NCBI GenBank assembly: GCA_027482245.1
Contig: JAIXWG010000053.1
Coordinates: 1 to 64,000, forward strand
DNA: 64,000 nucleotides
Origin: Acetobacteraceae bacterium
Lineage (GTDB): Bacteria; Pseudomonadota; Alphaproteobacteria; Acetobacterales; Acetobacteraceae
Reading direction: 5' to 3'
Of the stretch, positions 8,632-16,739 are shown piece by piece; the stretch's first letter is position 1, and each line of letters starts with the position of its first letter. The position numbers and the translations under genes were made by a program. A model generated the notes under the pieces. That model was not told the origin of the DNA and ran no database searches. It worked only from the letters and a program-made list of their open reading frames with translations.

Positions 8632-9495
8632 ATGGCGCTGGCACGCCCCACCCCGGAGCAGGTCGCCGCACTCCGCGCCCGCTACCCCCGCGCCTTCGGC
8701 GCCACGCCCGCGACGCGCGCGCTGCGTGCCATCGGCTGGGCGGCGGCGCTGGGCTGGCTGGCCTTCCTGTTCTGGTGGTTCGACATCACGCCCGCCCGGC
8801 TGTGGAACGGGCTGTCGGGCCTTGGCACCATCGTCACGCTGATGATCCCGCCTTCCCCCGGGGAGCAGTGGGAGGAGATCCTGAAGGGCATCGCGGAGAG
8901 CATCGCGATGGCCTTCCTCGGCACGCTGGCGGCCGCGATCATCGCCGTGCCGCTCGGGTTCCTGGGCGCCAACAATGTGGTGACGAATGCGCTGGCGCAT
9001 TTCTCCCTGCGGCGGGTGTTCGATGGCTTCCGCGGCGTGGACCAGCTGATCTGGGCGCTGGCCTATGTGCGCGCCGTGGGCCTGGGCCCGCTGGCGGGCG
9101 TGCTGGCCATCGCGACCGCCGACATCGCCGTGCTGGCCAAGCTGTATGCCGAGGCGATCGAGAATGCGGAGAAGCGCCAGGCGGAGGGGATCGATGCCGT
9201 CGGCGGCAACCGGCTGCTCCGCACCCGCTTCGGGCTGCTGCCGCAGGTACTGCCGGTGATGGTGGCGCAGGCGCTGTATTTCCTCGAGTCCAACACGCGG
9301 TCGGCGGCGATCCTGGGCGTCGTGGGGGCGGGCGGGATCGGGCTGCAGATCGCGGAGCGGATCAAGGTCCGCTACTGGGACGAGGTCGCCTTCATCATCA
9401 TCCTGATGATCCTGGCCGTGGCGCTGATCGATACACTGTCGTCGCGCATCCGCCGCCGCCTGATCGGGGACCGGGACGGCATCGCGAAGCGCTGA
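8632..9495 (+). CDS. phnE: Phosphonate-type ABC transporter permease PhnE (second)
   Basis: Second membrane permease, 287 residues, five bases after the first. The coupling loop EGIDAVGGNRLLRTRFGLLP parallels the first permease, and the C-terminal helix FIIILMILAVALIDTLSSRI is also similar, so the two genes are tandem paralogues likely to form a heterodimeric channel. The N-terminal helix AIGWAAALGWLAFLFWWFDI is clear. Confidence 0.92.
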   Translation: MALARPTPEQVAALRARYPRAFGATPATRALRAIGWAAALGWLAFLFWWFDITPARLWNGLSGLGTIVTLMIPPSPGEQWEEILKGIAESIAMAFLGTLAAAIIAVPLGFLGANNVVTNALAHFSLRRVFDGFRGVDQLIWALAYVRAVGLGPLAGVLAIATADIAVLAKLYAEAIENAEKRQAEGIDAVGGNRLLRTRFGLLPQVLPVMVAQALYFLESNTRSAAILGVVGAGGIGLQIAERIKVRYWDEVAFIIILMILAVALIDTLSSRIRRRLIGDRDGIAKR

Positions 9496-9540
9496 GAATC
9501 GGCGCGGCAACGGGAGCCGGAGGACCGCGTTGGTCCCGGC

Positions 9541-9822
9541 ATGATCCTGCAACTCGACCCGCCGCTGCCGATGACGACGCCGAAGGGCGAGGGCATCGCG
9601 CATTTCCTCATCGACTATGGGGCGGAGACGCACCTGATGTGGGTCGTCTTCATGGATGCCGACGGGTCCTGCTGGACCGTCCCGAACCCGGAGGTGCGGA
9701 TGGCACCGAACTGGTCCCTGGGACGCCGGCCGCTGCGGGCGCCGCGGGTGCCGGCGCCGGCCAATGAATCACGCATCGATCCGGCCGCGGTGGCGGCTGC
9801 TAATGGCCTGCCGCTGAAATAG
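9541..9822 (+). CDS. Small hypothetical protein
   Basis: A 93-residue ORF from ATG 9541, 45 bases after phnE and preceded by GGAGCCGGAGG, an RBS-like stretch that is somewhat far from the ATG. The product (MTTPKGEGIAHFLIDYGAET, then WTVPNPEVRMAPNWS) is soluble-looking with normal composition, so I think it is real. No family recognised. Its 3' end overlaps the convergent ATP-grasp gene by 23 bases. Confidence 0.6.
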   Translation: MILQLDPPLPMTTPKGEGIAHFLIDYGAETHLMWVVFMDADGSCWTVPNPEVRMAPNWSLGRRPLRAPRVPAPANESRIDPAAVAAANGLPLK

Positions 9823-10945
9823 CGTCCTCGTACCAGCCGACGTCGAGGGTCGCGACCTCCCCGAACGGCACGCCCTGCCGCGCGGCGTCGCGGATGATGG
9901 GCCAGGAGGTCCAGGGCATGGCCAGCAGCGGCCAGGGGTCGCGCGCCTGCCAGCAGACGTCGCGCGTCGTCACCAGGCGCTTGAGGTTGGCGCCGAAGGG
10001 ACCGCCCTTGAAGAGGGAGAGCTGGGTCTCCGTCAGGCAGGACCAGAATTGCTGCAGCGTCCGTTCCGGCCGGTGGCGGGGTGGCGGCGCGGTCGGGACG
10101 GCGAGGCTTCTCGCGATGTCGGCAGGCTCGAAGAAATGCAGGCCGCTGGTGGTGCGGGGATTGCACTCGATGCCCCAGGGCGTGCCGGCCTGGTCCACGA
10201 TCAGGTCGAAGCTGATGAAGCCGGACCAGTTCGCACGCTCGATGAAGCGCGCCGTCCAGGCCTCGATTGCCGGATGGTCCACGCGTTCGAAGGACACGGC
10301 GACCGATCCCGAGAATTGCGCGCCGCGATAGACGGTGGTGCCGAGCACGCGGCCCTGATGCGCGAGGGAGCAGGTGCTGAACTCCTCGCCCGCGACCAGG
10401 CGCTGGACGAGGTGGGGGTCGGCTTCGCTGGGCAGGGGATCGCCGGCGGCGAGGCGGCGGACGCCGCGGCCGGAGCAGCTATGGACGGGCTTCACCACCA
10501 CCGCGGCGGCGCGCGCCAGCGCCTCGGCTTCCGGCGTGCCGAGCGGCAGGCTCTCCGGCACCGTCACGCCGTAGTCGAGCCCGGCACGGACGAAACCGCC
10601 CTTGTGGTGCAAGGCCAGGACCTGGTCGGGCGGCATGGTGGCGACGCGCGCGCCGGGCGGCAGCAGGGGCGGGAGATGCGCGACATGCATCGTCTCCTCC
10701 GACACCGGCAGGATGAGTTCGGCATGTTCCTCGCGGACGATGCGCGCGAGCGATTCCAGGTAGGCGCGCTTGCCCTGAGCGGGCGCGGGCACGCGGACGG
10801 AGCGCGCGACATCGCGGGAGGAGCCGCAGAGATGGCGCGCGAAGGGCTCCGCCACGACCACGCGCCAGCCGATCGAGGCAAAACCGCGCGCGAGGTCCAG
10901 CGCCTTGGGCAGCCGTCCCAGCGTCAGCACCACCGTCCGCGTCAT
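9800..10945 (-). CDS. ATP-grasp domain protein
   Basis: A 381-residue protein with an N-terminal nucleotide-fold-like region (VVLTLGRLPKALDLARGF) and an ATP-grasp core: VVVKPVHSCSGRGVRRL, an EFSTCSLAHQGRVLG strand, and the metal-binding FISFDLIVDQAGTPWGIECN followed by PRTTSGLHFF. It probably forms a C-N, C-O or C-S bond through an acyl-phosphate; the substrate is unknown. ATG 10945 overlaps the P450 stop (ATGA), so the two are translationally coupled. The longer 559-codon ORF in the track runs into P450 in the wrong frame. Confidence 0.85.
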   Translation of the reverse strand: MTRTVVLTLGRLPKALDLARGFASIGWRVVVAEPFARHLCGSSRDVARSVRVPAPAQGKRAYLESLARIVREEHAELILPVSEETMHVAHLPPLLPPGARVATMPPDQVLALHHKGGFVRAGLDYGVTVPESLPLGTPEAEALARAAAVVVKPVHSCSGRGVRRLAAGDPLPSEADPHLVQRLVAGEEFSTCSLAHQGRVLGTTVYRGAQFSGSVAVSFERVDHPAIEAWTARFIERANWSGFISFDLIVDQAGTPWGIECNPRTTSGLHFFEPADIARSLAVPTAPPPRHRPERTLQQFWSCLTETQLSLFKGGPFGANLKRLVTTRDVCWQARDPWPLLAMPWTSWPIIRDAARQGVPFGEVATLDVGWYEDAISAAGH

Positions 10946-12315
10946 CGCGCGCGCGTCACCCGGCACATGACCTGGCGCGTCGGCCGCGTGGTCAGCCGCG
11001 CGGCGGGGCGGACGGCGCCGGGGTTCTCCACCGTGAAGTCGAAATGGCGGAAGAGCCGCGCGATCAGCAGCGTCGCTTCCACCGTCGCGAAGGCGGCGCC
11101 GGCGCAGATGCGCGGGCCGATGCCGAAGGGGATGTAGGCGCCCTGCGTCAGTTCCGATTTCCGTTCCGGCGTGAAGCGGTCGGGGTCGAAGACGTTGGGG
11201 TCCTTCCAGTAGAGGCGGTGGCGGTGGAGCACCCAGGGCGCCACCATGATCAGCGCGCCGCGCTTCACGCGATACTCGCCGATGCGCGTCGCCTCGTTGG
11301 CCACGCGCGGCAGGAAGGTGATGGGGGGGTAGAGGCGCAGCGTCTCGTTGAAAACGTTGCGCGTGAAGACAAGGCGTTTCGTCTGTTCGAAGGTGATGGG
11401 GCCATCGCCGCAGACGTCGGAGACCTCGGCCCGGATGCGCGCCACGAGTTCCGGGCGCGTGGCCAGCAGATAAAAGCACCAGGTGAGCGCGCTGGCGCTG
11501 GTCTCGTGCCCCGCCAGGAACAGCACGCCGAGCTGGTCGATCAGCTCCTCCCGCGTGAAGGCCTTGCCATCGACATCATGGGCGGCGACGACGGCGCTGG
11601 CGATGTCGTCGAAGCTCTGGCCGGCATCGAGGTGGCTGTCCAGCAGATCACCGAGGCAGCGGCGGATCAGCCGGCAGCTGTCCAGCACCGCCTGGGTCTG
11701 CGGAATCTTCGTCCAGGCGCGATCCATGATGAGGCGGCGGATCTCCACCTGCGCGACGCTGCGCTCGAAGAAGGTGAAGGCGTCGAAGACCTCATGCGCC
11801 ACGGTCGTGGCCAACGAGGTGGAGAAGACGGAGCGGCAGATGATGTCGGCCGTCAGGTGGCTCATGGCGAGGTCGAGCGAGAAGGTCTCCCCGGATTGCG
11901 CCTGGCGGTGCAGTGTCTCCTCATACTCGAGGGCGCCGGCCTCCATGCTGGCGAAGGCGCGGTTCACGCGCATCAAGGTCAGCGCGGGGTCCATCATCGT
12001 GCGCTGGCGCTTCCAGGTGGCGCCGTTGCTGACGAAGATGCTGTCGCCGATCAGCGGCTCCAGCGCATTCACCATCAGGTCCGATTTCGGGAAGATGCCC
12101 TGCGCATCGACCAGCACGTCGCGCACCAGCTTCGGCTCGTTCACGACGACGATGGAGCGGCGCGAATAGCCGAGCGGCCCGATCGGCATGCGGTAGGCCT
12201 CGGCGGGCAGCAGGCCGAGCAGATTGCCCTCCCCCTGCAGCAGTGCGCGGAACAACGAGACGATGGGGGAGCGCGGCGTGGGGTGCGGCGGGATGAAGGG
12301 GGCGGTCATCGACAT
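10942..12315 (-). CDS. Cytochrome P450
   Basis: A 457-residue bacterial P450 monooxygenase without a membrane anchor. The I-helix oxygen-activation motif AGHETS (residues 268-273), K-helix ExxR as ETLR (324-327) and heme loop FGIGPRICAG (397-406, ligand Cys404) are all intact. Substrate unknown; the neighbours suggest a lipid or carotenoid-like molecule, but that is inference. It reads away from the membrane-protein-crtD pair across a 73-base gap with a PpsR-like half-match. It is coupled to the ATP-grasp gene. Confidence 0.94.
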   Translation of the reverse strand: MSMTAPFIPPHPTPRSPIVSLFRALLQGEGNLLGLLPAEAYRMPIGPLGYSRRSIVVVNEPKLVRDVLVDAQGIFPKSDLMVNALEPLIGDSIFVSNGATWKRQRTMMDPALTLMRVNRAFASMEAGALEYEETLHRQAQSGETFSLDLAMSHLTADIICRSVFSTSLATTVAHEVFDAFTFFERSVAQVEIRRLIMDRAWTKIPQTQAVLDSCRLIRRCLGDLLDSHLDAGQSFDDIASAVVAAHDVDGKAFTREELIDQLGVLFLAGHETSASALTWCFYLLATRPELVARIRAEVSDVCGDGPITFEQTKRLVFTRNVFNETLRLYPPITFLPRVANEATRIGEYRVKRGALIMVAPWVLHRHRLYWKDPNVFDPDRFTPERKSELTQGAYIPFGIGPRICAGAAFATVEATLLIARLFRHFDFTVENPGAVRPAARLTTRPTRQVMCRVTRAR

Positions 12316-12346
12316 GCCGCACTATCCCTCGCTTTACACCACGAAG

Positions 12347-12364
12347 TGTCAAGTGGCATTGTCA
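12347..12364. promoter_or_regulatory. Weak PpsR-like site between P450 and membrane-protein genes
   Basis: TGTCAAGTGGCATTGTCA keeps the TGTCA left arm but ends TGTCA instead of TGACA, so it is a TGT-N12-TCA relative of the PpsR palindrome. On the minus strand the sequence TTGACA ends the element and could be a -35 box for P450. Low confidence because one arm is not inverted. Confidence 0.3.
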
Positions 12365-12388
12365 CTTCCGTCATACGGGGAGCGAGGG

Positions 12389-13135
12389 ATGGAGCTGCTG
12401 GTGTTCCATGGCCTCATCGCGGCGCATATCGCCACGGGCAGCACGGGGGCGCTGGCCTTCTGGGTGCCGGTGATCGGGCGCAAGGGCGGCGTGAACCATG
12501 CGCGCTGGGGCAAGGTCTTCACCTACGCCATGTTGGCGACGGGCAGCTTCGCCGTGTGCATGAGCCTGATGACGCTGGCGGACCCCTTCGGCACGCATCC
12601 GCACCTCGCGGATCGGTTCGATGCGAATTTCATCCGCGGGCTGTTCGGCTGGATGATGCTGCACACGGGCATCCTGACGATCAACCTGGCCTGGTATGGC
12701 TGGCTCGCCATCCGCAACAAGGGGCGGCATGCGCTGAACCGGACGCCCCTGAACGTGGCGCTGCAATACGCAGTGATGGCGGCCGCCGTGGCCTGCGCCG
12801 TCGATGGGTGGCTGATCGGGCAGTACCTGATGATCGGCATCGCGGTGGTCGGCGTGGCGACGGGGCTCACGAATCTCTGGTTCATCCACAAGCCGCGCAC
12901 GGAGCGCGCGGACTGGCTGAAGGAGCACATCAAGGCCTTGGTTGGCGCGGGCATCAGCGTCTACACGGCCTTCATGGCCTTCGGATCGGTGCGCGTCTTC
13001 CCCGAATTGGCGCTGCATCCCGGCATGTGGTCGGTGCCGCTGATCGTGGGCCTCGCCATCATCATCTGGCACCGGCTCGACATCGACCGGAAGGCTCGGC
13101 GGGTGCGGGCGCGGCGGGTGGGGGCGGCGGCCTGA
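12389..13135 (+). CDS. Multi-pass membrane protein, DUF2306-like
   Basis: A 248-residue integral membrane protein with about seven hydrophobic helices. Near the N-terminus HGLIAAHIATGSTGALAFWV precedes RKGGVNHARWGKVFTY, a pattern I associate with DUF2306-type membrane proteins; the paired histidines could bind heme or metal. ATG 12389 is preceded by GCGAGGG. It lies 5 bases upstream of crtD in the same direction, so the two are probably cotranscribed. A role in carotenoid or membrane redox chemistry is possible but unproven. Confidence 0.7.
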   Translation: MELLVFHGLIAAHIATGSTGALAFWVPVIGRKGGVNHARWGKVFTYAMLATGSFAVCMSLMTLADPFGTHPHLADRFDANFIRGLFGWMMLHTGILTINLAWYGWLAIRNKGRHALNRTPLNVALQYAVMAAAVACAVDGWLIGQYLMIGIAVVGVATGLTNLWFIHKPRTERADWLKEHIKALVGAGISVYTAFMAFGSVRVFPELALHPGMWSVPLIVGLAIIIWHRLDIDRKARRVRARRVGAAA

Positions 13136-13140
13136 CGACC

Positions 13141-14622
13141 ATGCGCGTGGTGGTGATCGGCGCCGGCATGGGCGGGCTGGCCGCGGCCACGGACCTGGCG
13201 CGGCGCGGCGCGGAGGTCACGGTGCTGGACCGCGCGGCGGCCGAGGGCGGCAAGGCGCGGCACGTGATGGTGGACGGCGCCGGCATCGATGGCGGCCCCA
13301 CCGTCTTCACCATGCGCTGGATCTTTTCGGGTCTCTTCGAGGATTGCGGCCGGCGGATCGAGGATTTTCTCGAGCTGCACGCGGCGGAGACGCTGGCGCG
13401 GCATGCCTGGCGTAGGGGCGGCAGGCTCGACCTGTTTGCCGATGTGGAGCGTAGCGCCGACGCGATCGGGGAGTTCGCCGGCGCCGCCGATGCGCGGGGC
13501 TACAAGGACTTCGTCGCGCGCAGCAGCGACATCTTCGCCACGCTGAAGGACAGCTTCATCGCGGGGCAGCGCCCCTCGCCGCTCGACCTGGTGCGGCGGG
13601 TCGGGCTGTCACGACTTGATGCGCTGTGGCGGACCATGCCCTGGGCGACGATGTGGCAGGCGCTGGGCGGGTACTTCACCGATCCCCGGCTGCGCCAGCT
13701 CTTCGGCCGCTACGCCACCTATTGCGGCTGCTCCCCCTTCCTGGCGCCGGCGACGCTGATGCTGGTGGCGCATGTGGAGCAGGACGGCGTCTGGCTGGTG
13801 AAGGGCGGCATCCGCCGCGTCGCCGCCGCGATCCGCGAACTGGCGGAAAGCCAGGGTGCGCGCTTCCGCTTCGGGGCGGAGGCCGCGGAGATCATCGTCG
13901 AGGGCGGTCGCGTGGTCGGCGTGCGGCTGATGGATGGCGAGCGGATCGAGGCCGATGCCGTCGTCTTCAACGGCGACGCCGCGGCACTCGGCCAGGGGAT
14001 GCTGGGCGAACGTGCGCGGCGCGGGCTGCGGGACACGCCGCGGGCGGCGCGCTCGCTCTCCGCCATCACCTGGTGCGTGAAGGCGCCGACGCAGGGCTTC
14101 CCGCTGACGCATCACAACGTGTTCTTTGCCGAGGACTATGCCGAGGAGTTCGATGCGGTATTCCGCCGGCGGCAGGTAACGGCGGCGCCGACCGTCTATC
14201 TCTGCGCCCAGGATCGCGGCCATGGCGAGGTCGCCGATGGCACGGCGGAGCGCATGCTGCTGCTGGTCAATGCGCCGGCGGATGGCGATCGCGGCGAGCC
14301 CGATCCGCTGGTGCTGCGCGACATCGAAAGCCGCAGCTTCGGCCTGATGCGCGATTGCGGGCTGGAGATCGGACAGGGCCACAGCGTCACGACGACGCCG
14401 GCCGGTTTTCATCAGTTGTTCCCGGGCACGGGCGGCGCGCTGTACGGCCGCGCGAGCCATGGCGCCACGGGCACCTTCGCGCGGCCTGACGCCGCGGGCG
14501 GCGTGCGCGGGCTGTATCTCGCCGGTGGGTCCGTGCATCCCGGCCCGGGCATCCCCATGGCGGCGATGTCCGGGCGACTCGCTGCCGCGAGGCTGCTCGA
14601 GGATTCCGTCAGCCGGCCCTGA
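13141..14622 (+). CDS. crtD: Carotenoid 3,4-desaturase CrtD (methoxyneurosporene dehydrogenase type)
   Basis: FAD-dependent amine-oxidase-fold desaturase of 493 residues, the family's usual length. N-terminal dinucleotide fold VVIGAGMGGLAAATDLARRG; C-terminal FAD loop GLYLAGGSVHPGPGIPMAAM. CrtD members introduce the C-3,4 double bond in acyclic hydroxy/methoxy carotenoids on the way to spheroidene or spirilloxanthin. The ORF track starts far upstream; ATG 13141 is the true start, 5 bases after the membrane-protein gene. Its last 14 bases overlap crtI tail to tail. Assignment to CrtD rather than another CrtI paralogue rests on sequence feel and context. Confidence 0.85.
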   Translation: MRVVVIGAGMGGLAAATDLARRGAEVTVLDRAAAEGGKARHVMVDGAGIDGGPTVFTMRWIFSGLFEDCGRRIEDFLELHAAETLARHAWRRGGRLDLFADVERSADAIGEFAGAADARGYKDFVARSSDIFATLKDSFIAGQRPSPLDLVRRVGLSRLDALWRTMPWATMWQALGGYFTDPRLRQLFGRYATYCGCSPFLAPATLMLVAHVEQDGVWLVKGGIRRVAAAIRELAESQGARFRFGAEAAEIIVEGGRVVGVRLMDGERIEADAVVFNGDAAALGQGMLGERARRGLRDTPRAARSLSAITWCVKAPTQGFPLTHHNVFFAEDYAEEFDAVFRRRQVTAAPTVYLCAQDRGHGEVADGTAERMLLLVNAPADGDRGEPDPLVLRDIESRSFGLMRDCGLEIGQGHSVTTTPAGFHQLFPGTGGALYGRASHGATGTFARPDAAGGVRGLYLAGGSVHPGPGIPMAAMSGRLAAARLLEDSVSRP

Positions 14623-16150
14623 CCAGCGTCGCGCCATGCGGCACGACCTGGTCGAGGATCTTGGCGGAACTGACCACACCCGGCACGCCCGCGCCGGGAT
14701 GCGTGCCGGCACCGACCAGGTAAAGGCCGCGCACCTCCTCGCTGACATTGTGCGGGCGGAACCAGGCGGACTGGAACAGCTGTGGCTCCAGCGAGAAGGC
14801 GGCGCCGTTCACCGACAGCAGCCGGTCGCGGAAATCCTGCGGCGTCAGAAGGCGCGACGTTACGATGGAATCGCCGAGCCCCGGCAGCACCGTCTGCTCC
14901 AGCCGCTGCTGGATGGCGGCGCGATAGGGCTCCGCCTGCGTCGCCCAATCCGTCCCGCTGCCGAGATGCGGCACCGGCGAGAGCACGTAGAAGCTGTCGC
15001 AGCCCGGCGGCGCCAGCGACGGGTCCGTCGCCGTCGGCCGGTGCAGGTAGAGCGAGAAATCCTTCGCCAGCCGCTTCCGCTTGAAGATGTCCGCCAGCAG
15101 TTCCCGGTAGCGCGGGCCGAGCACCATGGTGTGGTGATAGACATCGTCGAAGCGACGGTTGGTGCCGAAATACCAGACGAAGAGCGACATGGAGTAGCGC
15201 GTGCGCGCGACCTTCGCGTCCGTCCAGCGCTTCCGCGGATGCTCGCTGAGCAGCTTCGAATAGGTCCAGCCGACATCGGCGTTGGAGACGACGACATCGG
15301 CGGCGATGGTCTCCCCGCCGCGCAGGCGCACACCGGTCGCCTTGCCATCCGCGACGGTGATCTGCTCGACCTCCGCATGGTAGCGCAGGCGGCCGCCCTG
15401 GCCCTCGATCAGCCCGACCAAGCCGTTCACCACCGCGCCCATGCCGCCCATGGCGTAGTGCACGCCGTGCAGACGCTCCAGATGCGCGATCAGGCAGTAA
15501 TAGGCCGTCGTCGTCAGCGGATTGCCGCCGATCAGCAGCGGATGGAAGCTGAAGGCGATGCGCAGCTTGTCGTTGGTGAAGTAGTCGCTGACCTTGCCAT
15601 AGACCGTGCGCCAGCCGCCGAGCTTCATCATGTCCGGCACCGCGGCCAGCAGCGTGGAAAGCTGGTGGAAGGGCTGGTCGGCCAGCTTGGCGAAGGCGAT
15701 GTCGAAGATGCGCTCGCTGACGGCGATGAACCGCTCGAAGCCCGGCAGGTCCTCCGGCGCGATGCGTGCAATCTCGGCGCGCGTGGCATCGAGGTCGGCG
15801 GAGCAGTTCATCACCGTGCCGTCGTCGAAGCGGATCTGGTAGAAGGGGTTCATCGCCCGCAGGTCGAGATCATCCGCCATGCGGCGCCCACACAGCGTCC
15901 AGAGTTCCTCCAGCAGGTAGGGCGCGGTGATGATGGTGGGACCGGCATCGAAGGTGAAGCCGTCCTGCCGGTAGACATAGGCGCGGCCGCCGGGGGCATC
16001 CAGCTTCTCCAGCACCGTCACGCGCCAGCCGCGCGCGCCGAGCCGGATGGCGGCGGCAAGCCCGCCGAAGCCGGAGCCGATGACGATGGCATGCGGGCGC
16101 GGATCCTGCGCGGCCGCGGCCATTCCCTGGAAGGCGATGCCGTCCATCAT
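14609..16150 (-). CDS. crtI: Phytoene desaturase CrtI
   Basis: FAD-dependent phytoene desaturase of 513 residues. It shows AIVIGSGFGGLAAAIRLGAR at the N-terminus, then LEKLDAPGGRAYVYRQDGFT and FDAGPTIITAPYLLEELW, and the C-terminal GLYLVGAGTHPGAGVPGVVS, all classic CrtI motifs. It converts phytoene to neurosporene or lycopene in the membrane. It follows the YqaA-like gene by 22 bases on the same strand, so it may lie at the distal end of the puf transcript. It overlaps crtD by 14 bases in convergent orientation. Confidence 0.94.
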   Translation of the reverse strand: MMDGIAFQGMAAAAQDPRPHAIVIGSGFGGLAAAIRLGARGWRVTVLEKLDAPGGRAYVYRQDGFTFDAGPTIITAPYLLEELWTLCGRRMADDLDLRAMNPFYQIRFDDGTVMNCSADLDATRAEIARIAPEDLPGFERFIAVSERIFDIAFAKLADQPFHQLSTLLAAVPDMMKLGGWRTVYGKVSDYFTNDKLRIAFSFHPLLIGGNPLTTTAYYCLIAHLERLHGVHYAMGGMGAVVNGLVGLIEGQGGRLRYHAEVEQITVADGKATGVRLRGGETIAADVVVSNADVGWTYSKLLSEHPRKRWTDAKVARTRYSMSLFVWYFGTNRRFDDVYHHTMVLGPRYRELLADIFKRKRLAKDFSLYLHRPTATDPSLAPPGCDSFYVLSPVPHLGSGTDWATQAEPYRAAIQQRLEQTVLPGLGDSIVTSRLLTPQDFRDRLLSVNGAAFSLEPQLFQSAWFRPHNVSEEVRGLYLVGAGTHPGAGVPGVVSSAKILDQVVPHGATLVRAG

Positions 16151-16172
16151 GGGGTGCTGTCCTGGAAAGGGT

Positions 16173-16610
16173 TCAGGCGAGGCTGAGGGTCGCCCAGGCG
16201 AGGACGACGTAGCGGGCGGTCTTGGCGATGGCGACCAGCAGCAGGAAGGTGGCGATCGGCTCCTTCAGCACGCCGGCGACGAGCGTCAGCGGATCGCCGA
16301 TGATCGGCGCCCAGCTCATCAGCAGGGACCAGCGGCCCCAGCGATGGTACCAGCCCGTGGCGCGATCCAGCGCGGCGGGCGGCACGGGGAACCAGCGCCG
16401 GTCGCGGAAGCGGTCCACCTGCCGGCCGAGCCACCAGTTGAGCACGGCGCCCAGCGTGTTGCCGATGCTGGCGACCAGCACCAGCAGCCAGGCGGGCGTC
16501 TCGCCCAGCAGCAGCAGGCCGACCAGCACGGGTTCGGATTGCAGGGGCAGCAGGCTGGCCGCGCCGAAGGCGGAGGCAAACAACCCGATCAGTTCGGCCA
16601 GGCGTGTCAT
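16173..16610 (-). CDS. YqaA-family (VTT/SNARE-associated) membrane protein
   Basis: A 145-residue membrane protein with PVLVGLLLLGETPAWLLVLV, SIGNTLGAVLNWWLGR, and a second half with LLMSWAPIIGDPLTLVAGVL and TFLLLVAIAKTARYVVLAW. The G..G..P..LG..LG and P.IGDPLTL.AG patterns are those of the YqaA subgroup of DedA-like proteins. Function in the cell is uncertain (membrane homeostasis or lipid transport). It lies between pufC and crtI on the same strand, an unusual guest in a photosynthesis superoperon. Confidence 0.82.
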   Translation of the reverse strand: MTRLAELIGLFASAFGAASLLPLQSEPVLVGLLLLGETPAWLLVLVASIGNTLGAVLNWWLGRQVDRFRDRRWFPVPPAALDRATGWYHRWGRWSLLMSWAPIIGDPLTLVAGVLKEPIATFLLLVAIAKTARYVVLAWATLSLA

Positions 16611-16705
16611 CGGCCCCGATATGCCCCATCGGCCAAGGGCCCGGAAAGCGCTGCGGCCGGCCCCCCGTATCGGGAAGCCGGCCGCGGCAGGGAAGGCACC
16701 GGTCC

Positions 16706-16732
16706 GGCGCCCGGCCAGCGCGGCCGGGCGCC
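16706..16732. terminator. Strong hairpin downstream of pufC
   Basis: GGCGCCCGGCC and GGCCGGGCGCC form a perfect 11-bp stem with a 5-base loop, eight bases past the pufC stop. Additional flanking ACCGG/CCGGT could lengthen it. No T-run follows on the minus strand, so it may slow 3' exonucleases on the puf mRNA or attenuate read-through to crtI rather than terminate fully. Confidence 0.6.
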
Positions 16733-16739
16733 GCGCCGG

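Noticed and set aside
11044-13140. Upstream part of the 1192-codon ORF ending in crtD
   Set aside because: This portion is antisense to P450 and out of frame with the membrane-protein gene; CrtD begins at ATG 13141.
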